In this document: in pieces, positions 34,994 through 47,475 of the stretch
How the letters are laid out: each line of letters begins with the position of its first letter
Position numbering within the stretch: the stretch's first letter is position 1
Assembly: GCA_007922195.1 (NCBI GenBank)
Contig: ML682067.1
Span: 6,344,466 to 6,408,465, forward strand
Length of the DNA: 64,000 bases
Direction of reading: 5' to 3'
From: Podocnemis expansa
Lineage: Eukaryota; Chordata; Testudines; Podocnemididae
The notes under the pieces: generated by a model
The model's input: only the letters and a program-made list of their open reading frames with translations
Told to the model about the DNA's origin: nothing
Databases searched by the model: none
Program-made: the position numbers and the translations under genes

Positions 34994-35924
34994 CACCGCC
35001 TTCTGCAAGAGACCTGCTCATGAGGGCTTCTAGCCAACCACTCATGTGATTATATAATAGACTGCCCCAGCAAACACCCCTTGTCCCAGGCACAACCCTA
35101 GGAATTTCTGTCATGCAATGTTCAGTGCTGTTCTCTGAACAACGCAAGCTCATAACCCATTCATCAATTTATCAAAAAAAATTAATATGCACCTGCCTTG
35201 ATACTACAGATGGATTCTCCACACATGCCTTAAACCGTACACAATGCTTTTAGGCAAACAAACAAATTTATTAAGCACAGAGAGATTTTAATGATTGTGA
35301 GTCAGAGGAAAGCAGGTCAGATTTGACCAAAAGTAAATAAAAGGCAAACTGCATTCTAAAGTAAGCTTAACACCTTCAGCAATTTAGTCTGAGATGATTC
35401 TTACTACAAGCTGGCTGCTCCACTGCCAGTCAAGACCTTCCCCTGTGGTCATTTCTTTAGTTGCTTAATATTGTTTGTAGATGCAGTGGAAGAGAGAGAG
35501 AGAAATTACAGCATTTCTCTCCTTTTCAACATCTTCCTCCCCCCCCCACACCCCACCCCACAGCATTGCCTTTCTCTTTCAGGATCAAGTAACTGACAAT
35601 GTTCTATATGACATCCTCTACCTGAGTCAATGAATACTTCCTCATTGATGCTTATTCTAGTTCATTGTTCCTGGAAGAGGTGGTTTGTTTTATGAATTGA
35701 TTAGTGAGGCATGAACTGTCTTTGCTCTTGGAGAGTTTTGTCTGGATCTGTCCCAGGCCATGAGACACGTTTGGGAGTATTACATGTCAACGCCTCATAA
35801 CCATACATAGGCCATTGCAACAAACAGATCACTCTAACAATAAGGTTCAGTATGCCATGAGCATTCCAAAACATTTTACTTGACATAATTTGCATAAACA
35901 ATTACGGGTGCAGTATGTCATACA
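34994..35924 (-). mobile_element. Probable ERV-type LTR, reversed
   Basis: On the minus strand it starts TGTATGACATACTGCACC near 35924. It has a poly(A)-type CTTAATAAATTTG near 35270 and a C-rich tract at about 35538-35568. There are no coding remains. The right edge is the better defined one. The left edge is set only by the microsatellite. Confidence 0.45.
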
Positions 35925-38900
35925 CTTGTTTTTTTCAGTCTACACCTTCCTTTGGCTCTCCGGCCTTCAAACTCATCTCACTCCCTGAATGCCAGAATTG
36001 GATCATTTTAAATCTGAGGTGAATGTGAGGAAAGTCTTTTGTCTTCTACCTCTCTCTCTTGTTAGCTCTGAATGCAAATTCTTCCAACACCTTTGTAGTC
36101 CCCCCGCAGAATATATGGTACCATTTTAGCTTGGAAAAACCACAGAACTCATGCAGCTAGACAATAACTACCAGAACCAAGGAGGGTACCCAGTATGCAT
36201 AGCTCTCAGAGAGTCCTCTTGAAGGGTGGGTAGATGAGTGTAATTTGTCAGATCTGTATCTTTTATCTTAAAAATAGGATATACTTCATCTGTGATATTC
36301 AGTAGTAATTTCAAGGCCATATAGAACAAAATTTTTGCTGGATTCCACTTGATCAGGTTTTGTAAGAATTAAATAGAGAATTAAACCACTATAAAGTTGG
36401 GGTCGGTCCTGCTATAAGCAGGGAGTTAGAGAGGGGTAAAGTAAGCTGGAATGCCCAGGAATGCAATTCTCTGGCCCATAAATCTGACTGGCCACAGTTC
36501 TGGGGCCTAGATTCCAGAATCTAGAATAATTGGGCCCACACATGCATGAAAGGGGCCTGGACAACACAGGAAGGGGGCCCAGAGATTAGAAAGGTTCTGG
36601 GGCATCTCAAATTATACTGTAACCACTGGGGTTAGACTAGATGACTTCTTGATGTCCCTTAATAGTCTATCATTCACTGTGAATACACATTAATTCTTGG
36701 TTGCATACAGGTGGATTTTGTTCAGTTATATTACTGCAATATTTTCAATTTTGAAACAAACTTCAAGTATCTTAAGGTTGTGACACCAATGATGTGAAAA
36801 AGTCACTCTTGTCATTAAATATTATTCCTTTTTTTTTTTTTTAGAATAATCTGCCAATGTTTCAAAGGAATGTAAATTTTAATATGGATTCTGAGGTTAC
36901 AGGTGTAAAGAGTTCTGCATGTAGCTCTAAGAATTCACTTCAAACTGATCTCAATTCATTGTTTCTGAAAGACTCTATTGATTAGGAGTTATTAGTCATA
37001 ACTAAATTATATGTTGTTTCTGGGCTGTGTCCCTCCAACATGAATTTTATTGACAAAACTCCAAATTGAAACCTAAATCTAAATAAAGAGGCTGGACTAG
37101 CAACTGCTAATGTTGGAGCATGGTCTTCTAGCCAAGTACTAGAATAAAAATGCTAAAAATCTAGCTAATGGGAAAGACTCAGTAATACATGCTATTTTAG
37201 TGATACAAGTCGATATTCTCCACATTCATTTTTCTTTCTGCATCAGAAGGCGTCAAAGTCTGACCAGCTACAGCAACAAAATATTTAAGGAAATGCACTG
37301 AGAAAGAAATGTGCTTTCATTCAGTATCAAGAAGATACTTGATAGAATAGGTGTCACAGTATACACCTAAATTTGATAAAAATCTGGGATGATCAGACCA
37401 ACCTGAGTTACTGATCACAGGTTATTCTGAAAAATACATTTGAGAGCCCTCTGATATCAAAGCAGCTTTCACAGTTAACATTTTATATTTGGTAAACCAG
37501 AAAATAATTCGGCATTCACAAGTGACATAATAGTTCATGAGAAAAAGGGGACATTTTACAAATTGCATTGTGAAATAACTTCTGTAACATTTTTTTCTTT
37601 CCCTGAGTCCTTTGGATTTTAAGAATTCTCTGATTTCTGACAAACTATAACCATATTTTACCCATAGATCTAGGGTGACCTATTAAAATAAACAAAACAA
37701 ACACATAAGCAAATATGCACATTTGCAAATAGGGATGGGTAAATCCTTAGGGGAACAACATGGGAAAGCTTTTATGGGTGCTGTCTGCGTTGTACTTGTT
37801 CTACAGGTAAATAGAGAACATTAGGTTGTTAATCTTGTATCTTTCTTAAGCAACAAATTGATACAATTTTCCCCTCTCAGAATGAGGAATGACTATCCCA
37901 GCCAGAAGGCAGAAAAGGAGATATTGATTTTTTTTAATTTAATTGCTCATTAACATGTGTACTTTGCATAAAAAGGTGACCTTAAGCTATCTGTCACTTA
38001 GTCAGAAAAAAACATAACAGTAGCAAACAGTTACTGTGTTATTGGTTACAGATCACTATAATCTTTTGTCATATTAAGAATGTACTTTGAGTAATATTGT
38101 CTTTATTTCTATCACAAAACTAGATCCCCTGGGTATTTTAGCAATGAAAGAGAAACAGGTACTAGATTTTAACTGTTTTAAGACAGATGCAATTCATACA
38201 TTTTATTAGAATAATATTTTTTCTTTTTTTTCTTCTCTTTTCTCCCACTTAAAAAAAAAATGGAATGGCTGTGCCTGATCACTGGAATATAGAAGAATAA
38301 ATATCAATAAATGACCGCTGAGCAGAACACTAAATTAATAATTATAGCTAAGTGAAAAAATAAGTCCAATTGTTATGACAAACTTCCTTCATGGTAGTAA
38401 TTCTGTAACCTCGTGGCATCTTCATCCTATAGTCTAAATTCTTTTATATAGTCTTCCCCTGCCATCCTGTATTTTCCTTGATGTAATTTAAAGCAGTTAT
38501 TGGTTTTTTTCCTCACTGAATTATGAGAATTTGAAACCCCTATCTTTAAAACAACCCATTATGCATTTGTATAGAAATGTTTGTCTAACCATGTTTTGTT
38601 GTTGTTGTTGTTGTTGTGGTATTTCCCTAGACTGAATACGCCCAAAATGATTTATTCTTTCCAGCTTGGTATTAACTTTAAACTCTTGACCCTGTTGCTT
38701 ACCTATTTCACACTTTTCCCAATTTGTTTATGCCCATTCTAAGGATGGTGACCAATCCAGAAAGCAGTACATAAACTGAGGTCTAATTGACAACTATTCT
38801 TCTCTCATCAGTACTAGTTATCTTGCCTGTTTTATCTGTATTGCTTGCATTAATAGAACTAATTTAATTAACCTCTCTCAAGGGTGTCAAATTTATTCAT

Positions 38901-38933
38901 TTGATTTGTTGTAACTTTCAGGACTATCTCTAT
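35925..38933. other. Unassigned DNA with a short CR1 end and (GTT)n
   Basis: At 36630-36672, GGGGTTAGACTAGATGACTT then CTTGATGTCCC is the plus-strand 3' end of a CR1. At 38597-38617 there is a (GTT)n tract. Otherwise it is AT-rich and featureless. Confidence 0.5.
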
Positions 38934-39434
38934 GGCTATGTCCACACTTAGGCAGTTAAATCCTTTTAATAAACTCAATATAAAATCATTAAACTGATGT
39001 AAGTTAAATTGATTTAACATGTCCCCAATAGAAACTAAGATTGAATTAGCATGTCCATTGACAGGACTTACTAGTTCGATTTAGGAGAGAGGAGCCATGG
39101 GAGGTGTGGCAAGATGGCCCCCTAGAAGGGCCATGCCCCCACGCAATATACAGAAAAAGGACAGCACCCTAGGAAGGAAAAGGGCAAAAGTGTTAAATTG
39201 AAATAACAGTTAAATCGAAATAACATGTCCACACAGCATTATTTTGAAGTAGCAGTTTTGATTTAACTGTCATCTTGATTTAACACTAGGCTTTATTATA
39301 GTGAAATGACTCTCCTGATTGTGAGATAAGGGAGCTCCTTATTTTGATACAAGGAAACATACTGTGGAACTGCAATCTATTAAACTGAAATAATGTGCAT
39401 TATTTCGATTTAAAGACTATGTGTGGACATACCC
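38934..39434. mobile_element. MITE, TATGTCCACAC type
   Basis: Ends GGCTATGTCCACACTTAG and, inverted, GGGTATGTCCACACATAG. It is flanked by TAT on both sides. The interior has TTAAATCGAAATAAC-type half-palindromes. It is non-coding. Confidence 0.7.
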
Positions 39435-39437
39435 TAT

Positions 39438-40064
39438 GGGTATGCCTATACTGCACTACTTCTTTTGGCAGTGTATAGAACACATATCTACATAGCTCCT
39501 CCATCCTGGGCACAGATAGGAGTGTAGTTCAATGGTCATCAAACCACAGGTGGCTTCTCCACTGGCCGGGTCCCCCGGCAGGGCGCCAGCCTTGGTGTCC
39601 TATAAAATTTGGCACCTGGGGTTTTGCCCCGCTCTAATTATGGCCCTGCCACTCACCCAAGCTTTGCCTTCTCATTTGCTGTAGTGTCCTATTGCCTCCC
39701 CCTCACTGGGGTTTTTGCCTTCACAGGAAAATACTCCAGCACAGATGAAAGGCTTTGGCAAGAGGAGGCAGCGCTGAAAGGCTCTAGCAGCTCCCTGCTG
39801 CAGAGACAGTATCTGGTGGTTCCCTGTTGCAGCGGTTCTTCCTTGCCAGCAGGAAAAGGCTCTGACGAGGGAAAGATAGTGGGGAAAGGTGCATTACCTT
39901 GTGTTAGAGAGAGGGTCTGACAGAGGGAAGCTGCTGAAGCATTTTTCCTGCTACTTTCCCTCTGTCAAAGCCTTTCACAGACATGCATATCTATGCATTG
40001 AGGTTTTGGACACAGCCTTCAGCGTGTGACTACCCACACAGTGATGTTTAGTGTAGCCATATCC
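39438..40064. mobile_element. Second MITE, directly adjacent
   Basis: The left end GGGTATGCCTATACTGC begins after a shared TAT. The right end, inverted, is GGATATGGCTACACTAAAC, again followed by TAT. The interior has a repeated CAGCTCCCTGCTGC and a mirrored CTGACAGAGGGAA/TTCCCTCTGTCA pair, similar to a stretch at 62045-62225. The 103-codon frame at 39609-39920 has no domain. Confidence 0.6.
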
Positions 40065-42640
40065 TATAATGCTATGGCATGACTGGCTTCCTTCCCTTCC
40101 CATATATTAACATATCTTTGTATGGAACCACCATTTATGGAAATTCACCTCTGTCATTCATTTAACCTTAACTGTTTTCATTTTTATATTACTTCAGTTA
40201 GAGTATTCTATTTTCCCTTCTCTAATGATCAGATTGCAATCCCCTTAATCCAGATTGAGTTGAACATCACTGGAAAGTAATCTCAGTGAAACCAGTGTTT
40301 TGATGTAACATATTATTCAGCATGAGTAATGGATCACAGTTTGGCCCAGAGTCAGAAGATTCATAATTAAATCACAGAAGGAATCCACATAATATCTTAT
40401 TAATGCCATATATATTTGACATCTGTGGAAGGTCCAGCCTGTCTCTCGGTAGGCAACTGAGACCTAAAGCTACAAATATGGTATCTTAAATGAAGGTACA
40501 TATTTTTGGAGGATGGGGGGTGGTATGAATTTCCCTAGTCCATTATTCCATGCATTTTCCATTTTCCCCTTAGCTCTATTCTCACCATCCCCTTTCCCTC
40601 ATCACACATATAGGTTATTTTCTTTCCATAAAGAGCTGTGCCTTGAATGTTAATTAGAAAGTTGAAGTTCAAATTCTCCCATTATAAAGAAAATATGAAA
40701 GTTATCTCTAAGGTAAAGATACTTGCTAACATGTAGGGAGGAAGAGAAGAGAAGAGCATGAGGAGGCAAATTAGCCAGAGGGTTTCTTAATCTTTCAAAA
40801 CAGATCTTTTCCTTTCAACACTGTGGCAGCCCATTTCTCTGCTTCTTAGGGACTCCCTCCTATGTCCTTCACCCTGGCTTTCACAGAAAATGTGGAGTTT
40901 TCTTTTTTCATTAATAAGCAGCAAATAACTGGGGTGGCCATATTTCTTGCTTTTGAATAGTTTCAAAATTGTATAGAGAAACCAGTAGGGACAGAGGAAT
41001 TATCCTATCCTGCTGGAAAAGAGATATGTATAGACACAGGACAACTACTGAGTAATAGCCATAGGGTTACCATGCTAATTAAAGACATAACCAGAGTGAA
41101 GTGGCTTGCATGGACTCAGACTTCAAGGTTAGAAGAGACCATCATGATCATTTAGTGTGATCATCTGCACATTGCAGGCCACAGAACCTCACCCACCACC
41201 TCCTGTAATAGATCCCCTAAGCTTTCTCTGGGTAACCTAAGTCCTTAAATAGCAGAAAAGCTACACAGTAGAGTTCTGCCTCAAACTGGCAACATTACTG
41301 CACTTTGACTGAGAAGTACATTTCAATACAAATTCACTGCAGTTTCTACTGCAATATTTATTTACATTTTCTGTGATGGAACAGATAATGTAGGGATCTG
41401 CAAGCTGCTTATGACTCTTTGACTGCCTCCTTGCAGCTCCAGGCCCTCCTCCTGCTGCCAGAGAACCCTGCAGGTTGCCCACACCAGGCTCTGGACTCCC
41501 ACCACCACCAGGGGACCCTGTGAGGGGCCTGCTCTTGATTCTGTGCTTCAATCTCCTGTGAAGCCTACAGGGAGCCCAAAACTACATCAGCACAAACCAT
41601 GGCAGGTACAGATACCTGTTGCACAAATGGAAAATTAAAGACTCTCAATTATGCTACTGTGGTCACCAAGAACAGACCGTAGAACTTATATGCCCAAATC
41701 ACAAATACGAAAGAGACATTACAGGAATACACTCTGCTACTCCAGACATAATTATCTAGGTTAACTATCTGAATGCAACATTATAGTTATTGCGCTTCAT
41801 TTATCTCAACCATATGAAAATGTCCTCTTGCTTGAGTGTGGAACATTAAAGGCTGCATTCTGAGCTCAGGTATATCTGTGCAAAACTATTTGAATCATAA
41901 GTCAAACTAAAAATAGAATTTGGCCCTTCATTTTTAAATACAGTCATGAAAGATCCTCCTCTTGTGGAAGAAGTGTGATGATGCCAAATGGAAAAATCCT
42001 CCAGCAGGAGAAGAGAAACACATTTATTTATATTGTCAAATGTGCACTCAATACTCTGTGAAACCAAAGTTCAAAATAACCTCTCTCTATCTTTTGTTAA
42101 TGTAAATGAAAGTGGAATTAGCTAAAACAGTGTAATGGGGGGTTTACATTAAGTAGTCAAGAATATATGTACAGTGGGGATCATTTTAGAAATTATTTTT
42201 TCCAGTAGGTGTGCTTGTAAGTTCATTCTTACAGGAAAGACTCTGAACATATTATGCATTTTTAAAGTGGAAAATACTGCAAGAACTAGTAAAATCTCTC
42301 ATATCCCAGTGATTTTATTTTAAGTACACCAATTGTACCTCTTCACTGATAAGTGATTTTACCTGTGAGAGGAAGTATCAACATGTTCTTCCAGAACTGA
42401 TCATTCCTACTCTAGTAGTAAAAAGAGAAAAATATCTCTAATTCAATTTTAGACATCTACAATGGTAAACTTTTTTTTTTTTTAAAGCGGCCTCTATCTT
42501 CAGGCACCACAATTTTTGTGTGTTCCTTTTCTGACAACTAATTCTAGACCATCAGCTGGTATGGTGTAGTAGTGTAGCCCCACAGAAGACAATGGAGCTA
42601 TAATATTAGAGTTTACAGTGACTGAATATTAGGATCGTTA
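40065..42640. other. Mostly unassigned; one CR1 3' fragment
   Basis: At 41115-41240, on the minus strand, lies a CR1 3' fragment (TCAAGGTTAGAAGAGACCAT, then ATTGCAGGCCACAGAA). A second related piece is at 48605-48690. A GC-richer island at 41400-41570 has short C-rich repeats but no identity I can give. The rest is AT-rich. Confidence 0.45.
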
Positions 42641-43048
42641 GCGATGTCTACACTGGAAATTTAGGTTGAATTAACGAGGCTTACTTCAACCTAAATTAGT
42701 CCCTCTCCACACTGGACTTTCATTAAGTCAAATTATGGAATTCCTTAAGTAGACTTAATGAAAGATTAATTTGAATTAATAAGAACCACCTATTAGGTCA
42801 ACCTAAGCCTTCATTCGACTCCTTAGATTGAACTAAAGATGGTGTAAACCTGGACTAACTCTTAATTCAACTTTATTAAGGGCAATTAGGTCAAATTAAC
42901 ACAGTGGACTAAGTTGACTTAACTAAATTGACTTAGTCCACTGTGTGAATTTGACTTAATAAGGTCAAGTTTTAGTTTGACTGAAAGTCAAATTTAGTAG
43001 TTCAAATTAACAAAGTCGACCTAACTTTTTCTAGTGTAGACATAGCCC
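42641..43048 (-). mobile_element. MITE, same family as 16943 in reverse
   Basis: Left end GCGATGTCTACACTGG and right end, inverted, GGGCTATGTCTACACTAG. The decayed palindrome at 42717-42764 has the same CTTTCATTA...GGAATTCC...TAATGAAAG layout as the perfect one at 17213. A second palindrome has 15-base arms starting CACAGTGGACTAAGT at 42900-42944. Confidence 0.7.
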
Positions 43049-43168
43049 TTGTATCTGATTTTTTTTTTCCTTTGGTAGTGCAAAATACCCAACTCCCCAG
43101 GTGAAGATAGAGGAAGGGGCAAATGCTTAGGTCCTCTGAGAATGAGGTACAAGCTGTCTCAGCCTAGT

Positions 43169-43515
43169 CAAGGCTTGTCCAACCTGCGGCCCGGGCACCA
43201 GATTTTGGCCCACCAAGGGCTTTCATCTGGCCCATGGAATGCTGCTGCAAAAGTCTGAGAGCTGGGGCTGGCCAGGGCCCGTCCTTCTCAATTTCTCCCC
43301 ATGCTCTGCCTTGCCCCCTCACAGAGGCACCCCGTCCCCCCATCCTGTGTACACAGTGCAAGGAAAAGTAGTGCCAAATATCACTAATCATTGTTATTTA
43401 AATTTATTAATAAGATTGATTTGTATGTCTTATCTATCAAAAACTTCCACACTGGCCCTCAACTGAGAAAAGAATTACAATGTGCCCCCTCACCCTAAAA
43501 GGTTGGACACCCCTG
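43169..43515. mobile_element. hAT-type MITE
   Basis: Left end CAAGGCTTGTCCAACCTGCG and right end, inverted, CAGGGGTGTCCAACC, the CAGGGGT...TCCAAC end typical of a non-autonomous hAT group. Flanks GCCTAGTC and GCCTAGAC agree at 7 of 8 positions, allowing for one base of ambiguity at the left edge. It is non-coding. Confidence 0.7.
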
Positions 43516-44548
43516 GCCTAGACACTCAAAATTAAGGCATCAAAAATAAGTAGACACATTTGAAATTTGACTGAATACATTTAGTCTCAGGCAGTTACAA
43601 CTAAGTGGACTATTTGTTTTCAGTAAATAGTCCCATTTTCAAAAGCAAGTTATAATCAGTAAAAAGCATGTCCAGAGCAAAATATTGCTTCTAAACTTTT
43701 TAACTTGCAACTCTCATCATCTGCTTTTCATGGATTAGATGACAAAACAAGGAATTACTTCATTCTTTATTCTACAACTAAGCACATATTGCCACAGGTA
43801 ACATTGTGAATTGTCAGTCCTGTTCCTCTGCTTTTTGTCACTGTAGCTTCATATTGATGAATGAAGTAGATGGATCTCGGAGTGAATACATAGTATGTGA
43901 CATTGCTACTGCTTCCTAATTTTCTGTGCCCTTTAACATAAAAAAAAAAACAACCCACACACCAACCTGGGACCTTATTTTCCATTCCATTTTCTTGTTT
44001 TGCTGTTGCTGTTGCTGCCAGCTGTTCCTTTTTTTTCTTTGCCCTTTACTATTCAATGAAGTTTTATAAATTCTCCATAAAGTTGTTTCCCTGGAAACAA
44101 TGTTTATGGTCCAATTTCCCTTCCTTCACCTCTTCTGCCTTCAAGAAAGGAAAACATTTCTTAGTGATTTTAACAGTAAAGATTGTTGGGCAAGAGAAGA
44201 ATTTCTTTGGTTCACTGAATGAGGCCTAAGTGCCCACTATACCTCTGTTTCAAAAGGCAGTATATGCCTATTATGTGAAGGGAGTTTCCAAATAAGACTA
44301 AATGATGTCACAGCCAACATTGTTGTCTGATAGCATCAGCTCTTACAGGCTGTACACAAACTGAGTCAATTGTTGGATGAGGAGCATTTAAGGAATATTA
44401 TGTAAGTCCCATAGGAACATGGTATGGTAATTGTTCCATCTTTCACAGGAGTGGACCAGTGTCTGAGAAAAATGTTAGTGGGATCTCAAGCAGCATGCCT
44501 TCATTAATTAAATGTTCCATCACAATCCTACACCTGCCATTAACTACT
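43516..44548. other. Unassigned AT-rich DNA
   Basis: No gene or repeat recognised besides A-rich and (TTG)n patches. Confidence 0.4.
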
Positions 44549-44561
44549 GGTGAGTACTAAG

Positions 44562-44656
44562 TTCCAACGGGACAGTCGTGTTAGTTTAGTTCAGCAAAAG
44601 AAGCAAGGAGTCAAATTTGTTAGTCTTTAAGCGCCATGGGTCTCCTTTCTTCTTTC
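44562..44656. mobile_element. Minimal PLE foldback with 13-bp target duplication
   Basis: Only 95 bases: a plus pLTR start (GGGACAGTCGTGTTAGTTTA, AAGCAAGGAGTC) joined to a minus one (TTGTTAGTCTTTAAGCGCC). The target GGTGAGTACTAAG is duplicated exactly at 44549-44561 and 44657-44669. Confidence 0.85.
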
Positions 44657-44977
44657 GGTGAGTACTAAGTATCCCCTGGTGCCTTCTTCCGTGAGCCAGC
44701 ATGTTAGCAGCATGACCAAATCCTAACATGGACAGATACATTCTGCCTAACAAGCCCACATACCCCTACCTCCCTATCAGTTCCATAGTAGTTCCAAATG
44801 AATATGGCGTTCTTTAGTTGCTGTACTAAACTATTGTGTAGCACTCCTGTGTGCTGTTACACAACTGAAGTGCTTCTCATCAAGATTCCTGTCATTCAGT
44901 GTAGGATGAATTAATCTTTTGTATTTATATGTGAGTTTGTAAAGTATCTGGGATAAAGAAGGAGATATATTCATTTA

Positions 44978-45585
44978 GTGTTGCCAGGGGCATCGCTGGT
45001 GCTGGGCACCCAGGGTACGTGCCCCGAATCCCAGTGCCTGTGCCCCGGATCTGGCAGGGCCACCCCTCTCCCGGTCTTTGGCCCAATCCAGGCCAGAGAC
45101 CCGGGGCCCAGCTGCCAGTGGCCACAGCAGACCCGTCCCCAGCCGGGAATCCGGGGCCTGGCCGTGGCGGGGAATCTGGGGCCCGGCCACCCACAGCCAC
45201 TTCTGTCCCTGTCCCTGGCCAGGGATGCGGGACCTGGCCACCTGCAGCTGCTTCCGGCCCCATCCCCAGCTGGGGATGCAGGGCCAGGCGCCTGTGGCCG
45301 CTTCTGGCCCCATCCCCAGCCAGGGATGCGGGGCCTAGCCACCCGCAGCAGTGCAGCGGCTTCCAGCCCTGTCCCCGGCCAGGGGGCGGGGCCTGTGGGG
45401 TGGGGGCCTGGCCTGGGCCTGTGCCCCGGGTCCCTCCCCAGGGCAGCGACTCCCCTGAGTGTTGCCAAGTTCCAAAGGGGTAGCTCTGTTAGTCTAGTTC
45501 AGCAATAAAGTAAGGAATCCTGTGGCACTTAAAGACTAACAAATACTGTAGTCTTTAAGTGCCACAGGACTACTTGCTCATACAG
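44978..45585. mobile_element. PLE foldback containing a nested hAT
   Basis: The target duplication TATTCATTTA lies at 44968-44977 and 45586-45595. The inserted unit begins GTGTTGCCAAGTTCCAAAGG once the hAT and one hAT duplication are removed. It has the plus pLTR start, then a short loop and the minus start (TAGTCTTTAAGTGCCACAGG). The hAT lies after its sixth or seventh base. Compare 13100, whose PLE starts with the same CCAAGTTCCAAAGGG. Confidence 0.8.
44985..45457. mobile_element. hAT-type MITE with GC-rich minisatellite core
   Basis: Ends CAGGGGCATCGCTGG and, inverted, CAGGGGAGTCGCTGCCC. The 8-bp duplication AGTGTTGC is exact at 44977-44984 and 45458-45465. The core is strongly GC-rich with a roughly 60-base unit containing CCCCATCCCCAGC and GGGATGCGGGGCC. 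The long frames on both strands come from its base composition. A relative lies at 54460-55226. Confidence 0.9.
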
Positions 45586-45595
45586 TATTCATTTA

Positions 45596-46975
45596 AGGTA
45601 TTTGTTAACCAGTTAAATTTAAAGCTGCACTTTCTTCCCTACTATGTCCTTTTCCTCTCTGCTTTATAACTTTTGTTACAGCAACACTTCTAGTACCCCA
45701 TGGAAAAAAAACCAATGTGTTTTATCTTCTTCTATAGTGGTTTCTTTTCATTTACCTCCTTCTCTGACTCAGTACTGCCATTTGTCAAACATTGCCAAAT
45801 TTATCTCACTTCCATAATGTAGCTTTGTCACTGAAAACGTGAGCACATTTTCCTGGCCAATAACTTGCCAAGCCTTCGGCATGGCATCCTTCCAAAAGCA
45901 AAATTGAAAACAAACAGGGAGTCTGATTACTAAGTCACAGCTTCACATCTCTGAATGACTGGCAAAGACTGAGGTAAGTATGAGTGCTTGGATAAAAAGA
46001 GTTTGATAAAATTATATATAAATAAATTGTTTGTGGGTTATAGAGCACAGAAGGTCTTTCCAGGTGGCATGCAAGTAATTTAAAGATGTTGAATGTAAAT
46101 GGAATTGTCAGTCCTAACCTGTTGAGAGAACATGCTTTGGACATCAAGGACAGAGAATTCTGAAAGGATTTAACAGCTGAACTTCTTATTTCCAATGTTC
46201 CAATTGAGTTTGTGTTCTTGTAAAGATGCTCGATGAAAAAGAAAATATCTTCCCTTACTTTTAAAAAGTAGATACATCTTTTACTCCTTTTCAAGCATCC
46301 AGATGAGCTTGGTTTTATGTTACTATTTCACAAAAAGAAAAACAAAACATAAAAACCCTTATTTAACAAACCATGTAGGATAAATAAATCTGACGGGATA
46401 ACTTCAATCTAATGTTTTATACATTCTGGAAGTCAGTAATTCTTCTTTAGTATTCTTAATAGTACACTTTTTAGAAGTTGTACTTGACTTTATCTAGGCT
46501 TACCTCTGCCTTTGGAAGCATTATAGAATTGCTTTTTGATAGAAAAGCTATTTGAAAGACTCATGATTATGGAATTTCTCTATATTGAAGATCAGAATGA
46601 GACAAAATCTTGTCATCTTTAAGATATAAGAAAATACTCTTGACTCACATCTTCTTTTCACAATATAAGAATCTGGAGGAAGACATCCATAGGAAACTGA
46701 AGCTTACAGTTAAACTTGCAGTGAGAGAAGGATAAAGGTTGTCTTTGGAGACAGGAGCTGTGTGTTTTAATTTAAAATAGTTGTAAATAGTTAGACTGAC
46801 TAAAGCAATGTTTATACTGAGCTACACTGCTGAACCTTAGTATGCTTATTTATTAGGAATAGGCACGGCAGAATTTTATAAGTTAACTTTTTTTGTTTTT
46901 AAATTAAGAGCTATGAAAGAATTAAGATCTAGCTTCTAGCAATTCTTCCTTGTGGACCAGTCTTTGCTCATCCTG
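45596..46975. other. Unassigned AT-rich DNA
   Basis: No exon seen. A 119-codon minus frame at 45935-46294 shows no domain and lies in low-complexity AT-rich DNA. Confidence 0.4.
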
Positions 46976-47475
46976 ACTCAGCTCATTCCTTGATCTAATT
47001 CTGCCTGACCTCTTTAAAGAAACACAGGAAACTAGTTTCCAGCAAGTTAATTGTTTTAATTAATCCTTAACAAAAAATAAAAAATTTAAAAAAAAAAAAC
47101 CCTTTGTAACTTTTCCATCATAGATCTGCAGAGGGCAAACAGTGCCTTCCCCAAGTCTGTCCCTCATGCAAGTAACATTAGTAACCAAAGTTCCTTAGCT
47201 CCTATTTCAGAGCTTCATTAATAAATGGCTACACAGCCTCCTCTCTGTCTTTTTGCTGTCTCAGGTGGTTTCTCTCTCACCAGCAACAGTCCTTTGGGAG
47301 CACTGCTGCTCAGCTTTCTGGAGGGTGTTACAGTCCATCCCTATTAGTTGCTGCCTTATGTTATAAAGATCAGCTAATTAAGTTGTAAGTCTTTCTCAGG
47401 TGCAGCAGGAAGGTTAATCAGCTGCAGGCCTCTGACCCTAGAATAGTGGCGTTCCTTATACCTTCACATAAGCAT
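46976..47475 (-). repeat. Possible LTR or unknown repeat
   Basis: On the minus strand it begins TGTGAAGGTATAAGGAACGC and contains a CCATTTATTAATGAAGC stretch and GGAGGCTGTGTAGCC. The composition differs from the flanks. It has no diagnostic ends, so it is a weak call. Confidence 0.2.

Noticed and set aside
44925..45508. Six overlapping proline- and glycine-rich frames
   Set aside because: Inside a GC-rich hAT MITE, open in several frames at once from base composition.
45935..46294. 119-codon minus frame considered as a gene
   Set aside because: Low-complexity AT-rich DNA with no domain or promoter.
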